From Spirulina subsalsa PCC 9445 (lineage in GTDB: Bacteria; Cyanobacteriota; Cyanobacteriia; Cyanobacteriales; Spirulinaceae), in contig NZ_JH980292.1 in NCBI RefSeq assembly GCF_000314005.1, positions 3,198,121-3,262,120 on the forward strand: a stretch of 64,000 bases of DNA, read 5' to 3'. Each line of letters starts with the position of its first letter. Positions within the stretch are counted from its first letter, which is position 1. The notes below the pieces were generated by a model. That model made no database searches. It saw nothing but the letters and a program-made list of their open reading frames with translations, and had not been told where the DNA came from. Made by a program: the position numbers and the translations under genes. This document shows positions 26,902 to 36,275 of the stretch, one piece after another.

Positions 26902-27310
26902 TCTGCTTACCTCCTATTCTGGTTAACCTGTGTTGTTTTAACACCTGTTTTGCTTTAACACCTGTGTTGCTTTAACACCCATCTAGGCCTAACACCTGTT
27001 TTGGTTTAAGACCCGTTTCGGCTAACATATTATGTAATAATAGTTACAAAAGCCGTGCCTAGTATATCTGCTTTGGGCAAAAAAATCAAGGGTTTCAGGG
27101 AAAAAGTTTGGGGTGTGTTGAGTCTATTAAAGTATGATAGCTCATTACTTTGGGGTTGATCCCCAAAAATGGCAGATTCTTACGAAAAATTTATAGTCCT
27201 ATAATTTGTAGTGGTCATCCGTTTTGAACCGACCCTCCCTTCTGCAACCAATCTCAAAGGCCGTGTTTTGGGTATTCTTGGCCGGGTGAAATTCAATCTC
27301 CCCTAGTAAT
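26902..27310. other. Divergent intergenic region between DUF3155 and the sensor kinase
   Basis: It holds the 17-bp repeats at 26937-27021, then A/T-rich sequence with TATAAT at about 27200 as a possible -10 for the kinase gene. No gene is visible. Confidence 0.5.
26937..27021. repeat. Five 17-bp direct repeats upstream of the DUF3155 gene
   Basis: Units begin at 26937, 26954, 26971, 26988 and 27005 with consensus TTTAACACCTGTTTTGC; the first two differ at one base, the last three are more diverged. They start 36 bases from the TTG start codon, in promoter or leader position. Confidence 0.85.
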
Positions 27311-28660
27311 ATGTCTCTTTCTGGCAGTCGTGAATTTGTTAACCTGTGTCAAGCTCAACTGGCACTTTTAGCCCAGAGCTTTGATGTAGTGTCCTGTGCG
27401 GTGTATTTGACAGAACAGTGGGTGGAGGGTATTAACCCCAAATTAGTTCAGGTGGTGGTGTACCCCGAGGGTGCTACAGCGAAACCTGTACCCAATCCTT
27501 CTAGAATGCCCCAGAAGCCCCAATCCCAGATTTCCGCAAAGAACCTTTTGCTGCCTGCGGGGGTCTTCCTGAGCGAGCTAGCCCCTTCTCAGCCCACCTC
27601 ATCTAGGGCTTTGGTGAAGTCGTCTATAGCTTTCCCCCTGACAGGACAGCAACAGATTGTTTTGCCGTTACTACACAACAATGAGGTGTTAGGGGTATTA
27701 GTGACGCGACGGGAAGAGGAGGGATGGAGTGAGACGGAATTATCCCAACTGGAGAAAGTCGCGCAGACCTTAGCCATTGCTTGTTTTTTAGATCGTCAGT
27801 CCCGAGGAGTTCATGAGCAATTAGACCAGCGTCTGCGCTACATGGGAGAACAAACGGATCGTCTTGATGATCTGCTCCATCAGATTCGCAATCCCATGAC
27901 GGCTTTAAGGACGTTCAGTAAATTATTGCTGAAACGCTTTTTACCCGAGGATCGCAACTATAAAATTGCTCAAAGTATTGTCCGAGAAAGCGATCGCCTG
28001 CAAGAGTTATTACAGGGCTTAGAACAGTATGGGAAGGAGCTAGAAACCCAACTTACCCCCACGCAAAAAGTCCTCCGGGCCGAGTCTTCCCGTCCCGTTT
28101 CCCTCCTACCGGGGGCGAGGTTAGAATTAGCTCCGGTGCAGCTATTGGAGATTCTCGACCCCCTTGTATTATCGGCTAGTGCGATCGCCCAAGAGAAAAA
28201 CCTACAATGGTTTACCCACCTCCCCCCCCATCTCCCGCCCATTCTAGCCGATGGCAAAGCCCTGCGGGAAGTATTGAGTAACCTACTGGATAATGCCCTG
28301 AAATACACCCTCAAGGGCGGTGTAGCCGTAGAAGCAGGCTTAACCGAGATTACCCCCCAAGGCACTTATCAGGGGGTCGCCATTCATGATACAGGATTAG
28401 GAATTCCCCCCCTAGACCAAGGACAAATTTTCCAACGGCACTATCGGGGAGTACAAGCAGAGGGAAAAATTCCAGGCACCGGATTAGGTCTAGCCATTGT
28501 GAAAGAACTGCTCGACCAAATGCAGGGTAAAATTGAGGTCATCAGTCCTCGTCAGCCTAACCCCCATCTCGGACTGCAACCTCCCTCTGCCACCCAACCG
28601 GGAACCAGTGTGATTCTTTGGTTGCCCTTGTTTAATTCTGCCCCATCTCGGAATGACTGA
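27311..28660 (+). CDS. GAF-domain sensor histidine kinase, Hik2/CSK-like
   Basis: A 449-residue soluble kinase. Residues 10-165 form a GAF-like sensor domain. The dimerisation domain has an atypical H-box LLHQIRNPMTALRTFSKLLL, with Gln after the histidine, and ends RESDRLQELLQGLEQYGKE. The HATPase domain has LREVLSNLLDNALKYT, IHDTGLGIPPLDQ and [13 protein letters not shown]. This architecture and H-box match cyanobacterial Hik2 and the chloroplast sensor kinase CSK, linked to redox and salt responses; the orthology is my inference. Its stop overlaps the following response regulator by 8 bases. Confidence 0.82.
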   Translation: MSLSGSREFVNLCQAQLALLAQSFDVVSCAVYLTEQWVEGINPKLVQVVVYPEGATAKPVPNPSRMPQKPQSQISAKNLLLPAGVFLSELAPSQPTSSRALVKSSIAFPLTGQQQIVLPLLHNNEVLGVLVTRREEEGWSETELSQLEKVAQTLAIACFLDRQSRGVHEQLDQRLRYMGEQTDRLDDLLHQIRNPMTALRTFSKLLLKRFLPEDRNYKIAQSIVRESDRLQELLQGLEQYGKELETQLTPTQKVLRAESSRPVSLLPGARLELAPVQLLEILDPLVLSASAIAQEKNLQWFTHLPPHLPPILADGKALREVLSNLLDNALKYTLKGGVAVEAGLTEITPQGTYQGVAIHDTGLGIPPLDQGQIFQRHYRGVQAEGKIPGTGLGLAIVKELLDQMQGKIEVISPRQPNPHLGLQPPSATQPGTSVILWLPLFNSAPSRND

Positions 28661-30335
28661 CTCTCAGATTGCCCTGTTGTTAATTGACCCTGACCCTATT
28701 TTTCGCCTAGGGTTAGCCACGGCTTTAGCCTCAGAAGCCGATTTAGAGGTGATAGGACAAATTGACCCATCCCAAGGATTAGACGCGCTCCGTGACCTCC
28801 TAGCCCCCAATCCTGACGCTTCCCAACAGGTCTGGGTGCTGATTTTTGACTTAAACTTAGAAGAGGGTCAGGGGGTGAATGATTGGTTAAACGCCTTCAG
28901 CCAACAGGAACGAGGGGCCACCTTGTTTTTATCGCGCTATCAAGAACCGCAACTGCTCCAAGTCCTGCAACAACGGGGGATTAGCGGCTATTTGCCTAAA
29001 GGGAGTGCGATCGCCCAAATTACCGACACCATCCGCCAACTCGCCACCGGAACCCCCCACTGGCCCAACCTTTCCCCCCAACCTCCCGCCCTTCCCACCC
29101 CCCAAAAACCCCCCCGTTGGTTATATAATCTCCGTTCCTCCGGCTTAAGGCAAATTGAAAACACCCTCAACCAAGTCAGTCAACAACTGAACCGGGAAAA
29201 TCTCCCCGCTTGGGATTGGTTTTTCTGGCAAGGGCGACAACGGGAACTCAAAACCGCTCGCTGGTTAGTGAATCAACTGCTCCCCGTTGAAATTGTGATG
29301 CAGCCCTCCCTACCCCCGGAGCCCCCCCAAACCGCCGATAATCACCCCATCCCCCTCAACGATGCCCCCGGAGCTCTCACCCCAGCCCCCAGTTTATTAG
29401 ATCAATTCTTACAAAAACTCGCCTTTGGTTTACAAAATTCTACAGCGATTTGCTTAGAATTAGAAATCTTGAAACGAGAGAAACAACAAGAACTGATCTA
29501 TCGTGTCGTGAAGCAATTAGAAGAAATTCTAGAAGATTTAGAATTGTTAAAAGTTACCCCAAACGAGTTAGCCAACCAAAAGGGCTTAATCTTACGAGAA
29601 CTCTGGCAAAAATCCGCCCTTTCCTTCTTGAGTCCCTACATTAGCGAGTGGAACAATCGCCCTTTATTTGATTGTATTGTTCAGAATACCCCCGCCATTG
29701 AAGAGAACTGTTTAGGTCGAATTCCCCTAAGTTTAGATTTGCTCTCCTACTTATTATTTGACAGTCCCTTATTAGTGGAAAATGTTCCCTATCGTCCCGA
29801 ATCTCCCGAAGCCAAAACCCGCGCTAGTCAATTATTAGATCATTTAATTTTACAAGTGGCTAACGGAGTGATGCAGTTCACCCTAAACCAATTTGCCGAA
29901 CTAGAAAGCTTAAAATATACCCTCTATGAACGCCAATTTCTCTCCTCCCGAGAAATTGCCCGCTTTCGGAATAATTTATCTTGGCGTTACCGTCAGGATA
30001 GGTATTTAGAAAACCCGAAAGCTATTTTTGAGAGTCAATATCGCTTATATACCCTAGAGGGAGGCCAGTTAAAAATTACCCCCATTTATGCCCCCCGTTT
30101 ACAGGAATTAGAACAGTTAGAAGGGATTCCTTGGTTCGTGACCATTATTTTAGAAGGACGGGATGCCGTTGCTCCCCGTGTCCGTGCGGTGGTTTCTTTC
30201 CTCGGAAGTGGTGTCGTTTATGTATTAACCCAAGTGATTGGCAAAGGGATTGGGTTAATTGGTCGAGGAATGATTCAAGGGTTAGGAAATGTGGTGCAAG
30301 AAACCCGCTATCGACGGGAACGAATGCGGGAATAG
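28653..30335 (+). CDS. Response regulator receiver fused to DUF3685
   Basis: 560 residues. The N-terminal 125 form a receiver-like domain: LLIDPDPIFRLGLATAL with the acidic pair, the phosphoacceptor region LIFDLNLEEGQG (Asp at about 67) and the lysine region GISGYLPKGSA. A proline-rich linker (140-155, and again about 215-250) leads to a long helical domain matching DUF3685, known from cyanobacteria and plastids, ending VLTQVIGKGIGLIGRG. There is no DNA-binding domain. It overlaps the upstream Hik2-like kinase gene by 8 bases, so the two are probably a cognate pair. Output unknown. Confidence 0.8.
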   Translation: MTDSQIALLLIDPDPIFRLGLATALASEADLEVIGQIDPSQGLDALRDLLAPNPDASQQVWVLIFDLNLEEGQGVNDWLNAFSQQERGATLFLSRYQEPQLLQVLQQRGISGYLPKGSAIAQITDTIRQLATGTPHWPNLSPQPPALPTPQKPPRWLYNLRSSGLRQIENTLNQVSQQLNRENLPAWDWFFWQGRQRELKTARWLVNQLLPVEIVMQPSLPPEPPQTADNHPIPLNDAPGALTPAPSLLDQFLQKLAFGLQNSTAICLELEILKREKQQELIYRVVKQLEEILEDLELLKVTPNELANQKGLILRELWQKSALSFLSPYISEWNNRPLFDCIVQNTPAIEENCLGRIPLSLDLLSYLLFDSPLLVENVPYRPESPEAKTRASQLLDHLILQVANGVMQFTLNQFAELESLKYTLYERQFLSSREIARFRNNLSWRYRQDRYLENPKAIFESQYRLYTLEGGQLKITPIYAPRLQELEQLEGIPWFVTIILEGRDAVAPRVRAVVSFLGSGVVYVLTQVIGKGIGLIGRGMIQGLGNVVQETRYRRERMRE

Positions 30336-30376
30336 GAGAGGAGCAATCTTGACAAGTTAAGACCCAAAGTTAGAAG

Positions 30377-30554
30377 TTAAGGGAATCGGGAGTCGGTGTA
30401 GGGGCGCAATGCTTGCGCCCTAGGGAATCAGGGGGAGGGGGAGAGAGGGAGACAAGGAATTAAGACTTATTACCTATTGCTTCCCGTTCCCCGTTCCCTA
30501 AAATAAAAGAGTTTTGGCTATTCACTAGCCACTATTCCCCTGCTCCCCTGCTCC
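30377..30554. repeat. G-rich/C-rich repeat block with GGGCGCAA palindrome
   Basis: GGGAATCGGGAGTC at 30381-30394, GGGCGCAATGCTTGCGCCC at 30402-30420, then GGGGGAGGGGGAGAGAGGGA and C-rich CCCTGCTCCCC runs to 30553. It lies between convergent genes. Confidence 0.75.
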
Positions 30555-30971
30555 CTATTCCCGAGAAGATGACAGATCACTCATCATACAGGGTTGTAAT
30601 TGAGTGTCAATCTTGCGAATATGATTGATAAACCAATCTAGTAGATTTTCGTTAACTTTTAAAACAACTAAAAGACTAGGTTCATTATTTTTTAACTCGG
30701 CTTGAATTTCTTGTAAGTTCTGGATAAACTTCTGATGAGCATTTTTATTTTGAGAGGCTACAGGACAGTGGTAGCGGTGCATACACTGTTCCTCAAAACC
30801 AAAATGCTCGTTCACATAAACACCCAAAAAAGAGACAATCTTTTGTACTTCTGCCTTGCCCTGATTATTGCGCAATGCTTGCACTAATAAATCCATTTGA
30901 TCAATCAACTGTTTGTGTTGCTGATCAATTTCAGGAATTCCGATCTTCATTGAATCATTCCAAGCTGGCAT
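30555..30971 (-). CDS. Bacteriohemerythrin
   Basis: A 138-residue single-domain hemerythrin. All expected di-iron ligands appear: IPEIDQQHKQL, HFGFEEQCMHRYHCP with H, E and H, NAHQKF, and the closing WFINHIRKIDTQL with H and D. The fold is a four-helix bundle that binds O2 reversibly through two irons, and a free-standing form like this suggests oxygen storage, delivery or sensing. It stands alone, with its promoter in the A/T-rich gap shared with cysK. Confidence 0.92.
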   Translation of the reverse strand: MPAWNDSMKIGIPEIDQQHKQLIDQMDLLVQALRNNQGKAEVQKIVSFLGVYVNEHFGFEEQCMHRYHCPVASQNKNAHQKFIQNLQEIQAELKNNEPSLLVVLKVNENLLDWFINHIRKIDTQLQPCMMSDLSSSRE

Positions 30972-31273
30972 AATGTCTCATTTGATTAGAAGGGGTATTA
31001 AGGAAATCATAAAAATTCCATTCTGTCTTGTGTGGAAATTACAGAAAAATTTAAGATATTTGGCGTAATCTTATATTGGCTATATAGTGATTCAACTTTA
31101 TTTAAATAAAGTTAATATAAATACTGTAATAGTCGCGGTAAAATAATAGCGCTTCAGTCAAAACATGATCTGAAAACTCGCCAATTGACTCCTTCTCATT
31201 CACTGTATCAAGGGTGAAAAAGTGCGAGTTGACTTGAACTGTAGCGTTAATTAACCGGATCAGGATAAAAGCT
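30972..31273. other. Divergent A/T-rich region between bacteriohemerythrin and cysK
   Basis: It contains the perfect 20-bp palindrome AACTTTATTTAAATAAAGTT at 31093-31112, a possible operator or terminator. No gene is visible. Confidence 0.55.
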
Positions 31274-32239
31274 ATGACCATTGCCAATAATATCACCGAA
31301 TTAGTTGGGAAAACTCCTCTCGTGCGTTTAAATCGTATTCCCCAGGCGGAAGGATGTGTGGCGGAAATTTTGGTGAAATTAGAGGGGATGAACCCCACAG
31401 CCTCGGTGAAAGATCGGATCAGTGTGAGTATGATTGAAGCGGCCGAACAGGAGGGATTAATAAAGGCCGGAGAAACGATCCTTGTTGAACCCACTTCTGG
31501 GAATACTGGGATTGGTTTAGCAATGGTTGCGGCGGCGAAGGGGTATGCTTTAATCCTCACTATGCCGGAAACCATGAGTTTGGAACGACGAGCGATGTTA
31601 CAAGCTTATGGCGCTCAGTTGGAATTGACTCCGGGGGGAGAAGGGATGAAAGGAGCCATTCGACGAGCGCAGGAAATTGTGGATACGGTGAGCCATGCTT
31701 ATATGTTGCAGCAGTTTAATAATGCGGCCAATCCCAAAATCCACGCAGAAACGACGGCTGAGGAGATTTGGCAAGATACGGAGGGGAAGGTGGATCTCAT
31801 TGTGGCAGGGGTGGGGACTGGGGGAACTATTACTGGAACGGCACAGGTTTTGAAGGAACGGAAACCGGAGTTAAAGGCGATCGCAGTAGAACCCACGAAT
31901 AGTCCGGTTCTCTCCGGTGGAAACCCCGGCCCCCATAAGATTCAGGGGATTGGTGCAGGGTTTATTCCCCCGGTTTTACAGACGGAATTACTCGATGAGG
32001 TGATCACGGTTTCTGATGATGAGGCGATCGCCTATAGTCGTCGTTTAGCGCGAGAAGAAGGCCTCCTCTCCGGAATTTCCAGTGGTGCGGCCTTATCTGC
32101 CGCACTCCAACTGGCCAAACGACCGGAAAATGCAGGCAAGTTAATTGTTATGATTCAGCCCAGTTTCGGAGAACGTTATTTAAGCACTCCTTTATTTAAG
32201 GATTTACCTACCCCGGAAGTGGTTGATCTTGGGGAATAG
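31274..32239 (+). CDS. cysK: Cysteine synthase A (O-acetylserine sulfhydrylase)
   Basis: 321 residues, the typical CysK length. It makes cysteine from O-acetylserine and sulfide with pyridoxal phosphate. The PLP lysine sits in [12 protein letters not shown] (about residue 45), the substrate loop in [16 protein letters not shown], and the phosphate-binding loop in [27 protein letters not shown] near the end contacts the PLP ring nitrogen. AGGA lies upstream of the ATG. Single gene; no cysE is adjacent. Confidence 0.96.
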   Translation: MTIANNITELVGKTPLVRLNRIPQAEGCVAEILVKLEGMNPTASVKDRISVSMIEAAEQEGLIKAGETILVEPTSGNTGIGLAMVAAAKGYALILTMPETMSLERRAMLQAYGAQLELTPGGEGMKGAIRRAQEIVDTVSHAYMLQQFNNAANPKIHAETTAEEIWQDTEGKVDLIVAGVGTGGTITGTAQVLKERKPELKAIAVEPTNSPVLSGGNPGPHKIQGIGAGFIPPVLQTELLDEVITVSDDEAIAYSRRLAREEGLLSGISSGAALSAALQLAKRPENAGKLIVMIQPSFGERYLSTPLFKDLPTPEVVDLGE

Positions 32240-32794
32240 GGAGCAGGGGAGAGGGGGAGATGTCTATTCCCTATTACCTATTCCCTATTCCCGACTCTCG
32301 GAGTTATTCAGCAAACCCTATTTATCCTATGACAACCCAAAAAAAGCCTTTATGATGCTGATTATAGCTAGTCCTAATGAGATGTGAACTCTGGGCTATT
32401 GTCCTATCTGGATTGTAGGCGAGCATTTTTTGCACGACTCAGATAGGCTGGCTATATACCCTTTGGTTATCAACCACAGCCCAGTTATTGAGGAAAAAAT
32501 CACTCTCTGCCATTGATAAGGATTAAGTACCGTAGGACATACGGGATCTAAAGCTTGGGGAGAGAATGCCAAGACTTTGATAGAAGAAATTCTATTGAAG
32601 CAAGCAGTCTCTATGAACAAAGAATCCCCGTCTATGCAAGAGCGGGGAGTGTCAAAAAAGACTATGTTTTAGATGCCGAAAACTTGTTTGTTGTTGATGA
32701 CAATGATTGAAAATTGGAGTTTGAACCCATAGCCTAGGGGGAATTCGTGAATTCCCTCTACCCCAAACGATTTAGGACTGGCTGGAGATAGCAT
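32240..32794. other. Gene-poor region with decayed coding fragments
   Basis: A repeat block comes first (32237-32320), ending GAGTTATTCAGCAAACCCTA. The rest has short open stretches in several frames but no intact gene. A frame at about 32600-32708 reads YEQRIPVYARAG, then KKDYVLDAENLFVVDDND and a stop; the first part recalls Uma2-family nucleases and may be a relic. A palindrome copy lies at 32735-32760. Confidence 0.4.
32735..32760. repeat. Copy of the GGGGAATTCATGAATTCCCC palindrome family
   Basis: TAGGGGGAATTCGTGAATTC followed by CCTCTA; one base off a perfect palindrome in the core. Confidence 0.65.
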
Positions 32795-33400
32795 TTAACG
32801 AGAGCGTTGATAAAGAGCCACTAATTCCCCTAAACCATCTACTTCAATTCCCTTGCCAATTGCCGTCATTCCCCAATCTTTTTCTCGCCGTTCTAGCTCG
32901 GCTAAAATTAATCCTGTCATCCCTTGATAATCAGAGCCTGACAGATTATAACGGGCTACTTCTTGCTGATTTTTTGAGTTCACTAATCGAACAAAAGCAT
33001 TCTTAACTTGTCCAAAATCTTGCTTTCTTTCTCGACATTTATAAATATTCACGGTAAAAACTAACTTGACGATTGAATCAGGAACTTTTGTTAAGTTAAC
33101 TAAAATTTGTTCATCATCTCCCTCTCCTTCTCCGGTCAAATTATCTCCTAAATGAATAATTGCCCCAGAAGAATGTCGCAAATTCGCATAATAAACTAAA
33201 TCTTGTTTGTTGACAAAACGATCCCCTTGTGCTAAACAAATGACCGAAGCATCTAAATCAAAATCAGGTCGGTTTTGAAAAATGCCTAATAATCCCCCTC
33301 CTTGTTGAACATCCCAGCCTAAACCGCACATCACTTGTGTTAAACCGGGAGCTTCTTTTGTTAAAGAAATTCGTTGTCCTTTCTGTAAATTAATTGCCAT
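32795..33400 (-). CDS. TerD family protein (first of two)
   Basis: 201 residues. Family motifs are QRISLTKEAPGLTQVMCGLG, FDLDASVICLAQGD, GDNLTGEGEGDDEQILVNL and IVKLVFTVNIYKCRERKQDF. TerD proteins are calcium-binding beta sandwiches; the acidic GDNLTG.GEGDDE loop is the Ca site. They belong to the ter stress systems linked to tellurite, phage and DNA damage responses. A second copy lies 145 bases upstream on the same strand. No TerC, TerB or ATP-grasp companion is present in the window. Confidence 0.9.
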   Translation of the reverse strand: MAINLQKGQRISLTKEAPGLTQVMCGLGWDVQQGGGLLGIFQNRPDFDLDASVICLAQGDRFVNKQDLVYYANLRHSSGAIIHLGDNLTGEGEGDDEQILVNLTKVPDSIVKLVFTVNIYKCRERKQDFGQVKNAFVRLVNSKNQQEVARYNLSGSDYQGMTGLILAELERREKDWGMTAIGKGIEVDGLGELVALYQRSR

Positions 33401-33490
33401 TTTTGTATTATCCTTTTGTTGGGGTGCAAGGTCTATGCCTAATCTTCAATTTGTGTTATGACGCTAACGAAACCGGGGTTCTCAAAGTGG

Positions 33491-33509
33491 GGGCGCAATA
33501 CTTGCGCCC
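33491..33509. repeat. GGGCGCAATACTTGCGCCC palindrome between the two terD genes
   Basis: One base different from the other copies of this 19-bp palindrome, at the loop. It may act as a processing or attenuation hairpin between the genes. Confidence 0.7.
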
Positions 33510-33545
33510 AACTTTAGGTTAATGGTGTTAATCCTGCTAATTCTG

Positions 33546-34124
33546 CTAATTATAACGATCTAGTAACGCTTGTAATCCTCCTTGATAGCCTTCTCCGACG
33601 GCATTCATGCGCCATTCTCCATCCTTTAAATACAATTCAGCAATGATCATGGCTGTTTCAATGGAGTAGTCTTCTGAGAGGTCATAACGCAAGATTTCTT
33701 GCTTGGTTTGCACGTCTACTAAACGGACAAAAGCATTTTCAACTTGACCGAAACTTTGCCCCCGTTCTTCTGCTTCATAAATCGTGATTGTAAAGACAAT
33801 TTTGGCTATCTCGGCGGGGACTTTGCGCAGGTCAATAATAATAGCCTCATCATCTCCTTCTCCGGCTCCGGTGAGGTTATCGCCCATGTGTTTAACCGAT
33901 TGATCCGGATCTGGACTGGCTAGGTTATTGTAGAAAATGAAATGTTTATCGGAGAGAAGTTTCTCGTTCGAGCCTAATAGGAAGACGGAAGCATCAAGGT
34001 CAAAACTTTTGCCTGTGTCGGTGCGTTTTACGTCCCAGCCTAAACCGACGAAGACAGCAACTAAACCGGGGGCGATTTTTTCGAGGGAGACTCGTTGTCC
34101 TTTTTTGAGTGAGATTGAGGTCAT
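33546..34124 (-). CDS. TerD family protein (second, upstream copy)
   Basis: 192 residues with the full TerD pattern: ISLKKGQRVSLEKIAPGLVA, GLGWDVKRTDTGKSFDLDAS, VKHMGDNLTGAGEGDDEAII and AKIVFTITIYEAEERGQSFG. It is closer to canonical TerD/TerE than the downstream copy, which has a shortened loop. Its start codon is only 24 bases from the likely start of the divergent lpxD gene, so at least one promoter must lie within a coding region. Likely a stress-induced, calcium-dependent cytoplasmic protein. Confidence 0.92.
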   Translation of the reverse strand: MTSISLKKGQRVSLEKIAPGLVAVFVGLGWDVKRTDTGKSFDLDASVFLLGSNEKLLSDKHFIFYNNLASPDPDQSVKHMGDNLTGAGEGDDEAIIIDLRKVPAEIAKIVFTITIYEAEERGQSFGQVENAFVRLVDVQTKQEILRYDLSEDYSIETAMIIAELYLKDGEWRMNAVGEGYQGGLQALLDRYN

Positions 34125-34148
34125 TTTATGTTGAGTGAATGTACAACA

Positions 34149-35177
34149 ATGAGATTTGACGAAATTGTAAACAAATTAAAGTCTGAACGCTTACAAGGGA
34201 GTAGCTTGGACTCCTATCCTGATTGTAACCCTCAAATTCTCAGTCTGGCATCCGTGGATGAAGCAACGGAACATTCTCTCAGCTATGTTGAGGGGGGGAA
34301 GTTTCGCCGTTGGGTGAAGGATACGGCGGCAAGTGCTTTGATTTTACCCCTTGATGAAGAATTGCAAAAACAGGCGAGTGAACGGGGGATTGCTTGGATG
34401 GCTACGGCTAGTCCTCGTCTATTATTTGCGGAGGCGATCGCACTTTTTTATCAACCTTACCGTCCTAAGCCTCAGATTCACCCCACGGCGGTGATTGATC
34501 CCACGGTCAGGTTAGGGCAAGATGTGTCCATTGGGGCCTATGTGGTGATTATGGAAGGGTGTACAGTGGGCGATCGCGTTTGTATTTTCCCCAACAGTGT
34601 AATCTACCCCGGTGTAAGCATTGGCGCAGATACCACCATCCATGCTAACTGTACGGTAGAGGAACGAACACAGATCGGTTCTCGTTGTGTTCTCCATAGT
34701 GGTTGTTGTGTGGGAGGAGAAGGATTCGGCTTTGTCGTCTCTCCCCAAGGGTGGTTCAAGATGGAACAGGGAGGGATTGTGGTGTTAGAAGATCAGGTTG
34801 AGGTGGGGTGTAATACGACCATTGACCGCCCCCCGATGGGAGAAACGCGCATTGGGTTTAATACTAAATTAGATAATTTAGTACAAATTGGTCACGGTTG
34901 CAAAATCGGAAGCAATTGTAGTTTATCGGCTCAAGCGGGACTGTCGGGACAGGTGAAGGTAGGAAATCAGGTTATTCTAGCTGGACAGGTAGGAGTGGCT
35001 AATCAGGTGACAATCGGGGAGGGTGCGATCGCCACAGCACAATCGGGCCTACATAAAGATGTCCCCCCTCAACAAATTGTCTCAGGCACCCCCGCCATCC
35101 CCAATAAACTCTGGTTGAAAATTTCGGCGGTTTACAATCGTTTGCCAGAAATGTATAAGAAACTAAGACAGGTGTAG
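34149..35177 (+). CDS. lpxD: UDP-3-O-acylglucosamine N-acyltransferase
   Basis: 342 residues from MRFDEIVNKLK (an in-frame ATG 7 codons earlier is possible). The N-terminal substrate domain (about 1-110, with SYVEGGKFRRWVKDTAAS) is followed by left-handed beta-helix hexapeptide repeats from IHPTAVIDPTV to about residue 310. The catalytic histidine region is [14 protein letters not shown]. LpxD transfers the second acyl chain in lipid A synthesis. The C-terminal helix ends NRLPEMYKKLRQV. A tandem second copy at 35241-36275 carries a stop codon. The usual neighbours lpxC, fabZ and lpxA are absent. Confidence 0.92.
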   Translation: MRFDEIVNKLKSERLQGSSLDSYPDCNPQILSLASVDEATEHSLSYVEGGKFRRWVKDTAASALILPLDEELQKQASERGIAWMATASPRLLFAEAIALFYQPYRPKPQIHPTAVIDPTVRLGQDVSIGAYVVIMEGCTVGDRVCIFPNSVIYPGVSIGADTTIHANCTVEERTQIGSRCVLHSGCCVGGEGFGFVVSPQGWFKMEQGGIVVLEDQVEVGCNTTIDRPPMGETRIGFNTKLDNLVQIGHGCKIGSNCSLSAQAGLSGQVKVGNQVILAGQVGVANQVTIGEGAIATAQSGLHKDVPPQQIVSGTPAIPNKLWLKISAVYNRLPEMYKKLRQV

Positions 35178-35240
35178 GGTGCCTCAGCAGGTATTCGCTG
35201 AAGCTCCCGGTTTACGTCCCCATTTCCCCCCTAACCTTCC

Positions 35241-36275
35241 ATGCAATTTCAGGAATTAATTACTCAATTAGGTCTAGATCCCAATCAAACCAGTTTAGCC
35301 CAGCGCCCGGATCTCAACCCAGAGATTCAGGCCATCTGTTCGGTCTATGAGGCCACCCCGGACTCCTTAAGCTATGTGGAGGGGGTAAAATATGCCCAAT
35401 GGGTTGAGAAAACGGCCGCTAATAGCCTGATTTTGCCCCCAGATGCCACGTTACAAGAAGGGGCGACCCAACGGGGGATCGCTTGGCTGGCCACCTCAGA
35501 ACCGCGTTTATACTTTGCCCGGGCGATCGCCTTATTTTATCAACCCTACCGACCGTAACCCGAAATTGACCCCACGACCGTAATTCATCCGAGCGTGGTG
35601 TTAGGGGAGTCGGTATATATTGGCAGTCATGTTGTGATTCGTCAGGGGGTGAAAATTGGCGATCGCGCTTGTATTCATCCCAATGTGGTTATCTATCCCG
35701 ATGTAGAGATTGGGGAAAACACCACGATTCACGCTAACGCCACCCTCCACGAACGAACCCAAATCGGCGCGAACTGTATGATTCACAGTGGGGCTGTCAT
35801 TGGAGGGGAAGGGTTTGGTTTTGTCCCCTCCGCTCAGGGATGGGTCAAAATGGAACAGTCGGGGCGAGTGGTGTTGGAAGAGGGGGTAGAAGTGGGGAGT
35901 AATAGCACGGTAGATCGTCCGGCAGTGGGAGAAACTCGCATTGGTCGCCATACTAAAATCGACAACCTCGTACAAATTGGCCACGGGTCTAAGATTGGGT
36001 CAAATACAGTCATTGCAGCCCAGGTCGGCATGGCTGGAGGGGCAAAAGTTGGGAATGGGGTAATCTTGGCGGGTCAGGTGGGGATTGCCAATGAGGCGGA
36101 AATTGGGGATGGTGCGATCGCCACCGCCAAGGCAGGTATTCATCACAACATCAAGGCCGGGGAAATTGTTACAGGCATCCCAGCCTTACCCCATAAAGTT
36201 TTCCTCAAAGCCAGCGCCGTCTATCAGCATTTACCGGAAATGTACAAGACTTTACGACGCTTAAAGCGGGAATAG
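35241..36275 (+). pseudogene. lpxD: Second lpxD copy with an in-frame stop codon
   Basis: The frame encodes an LpxD-like protein throughout (QFQELITQLGLDPNQTSLAQ at the start, [14 protein letters not shown] later, [13 protein letters not shown] at the end). It is interrupted by TAA at 35556-35558, exactly where the intact neighbour has lysine: ALFYQPYRP-stop-PEIDPT here against ALFYQPYRP-K-PQIHPT. No base is lost or gained, so a single A-to-T change in an AAA codon explains it. The first part (105 residues) is the substrate domain, and the second (226 residues, restart possible at a GTG at 35595) is the beta-helix. Recent nonsense mutation, sequencing error or split function cannot be separated here. 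Confidence 0.88.

Noticed and set aside
32396-32620. 74-codon minus-strand frame
   Set aside because: No recognisable protein features; region looks decayed.
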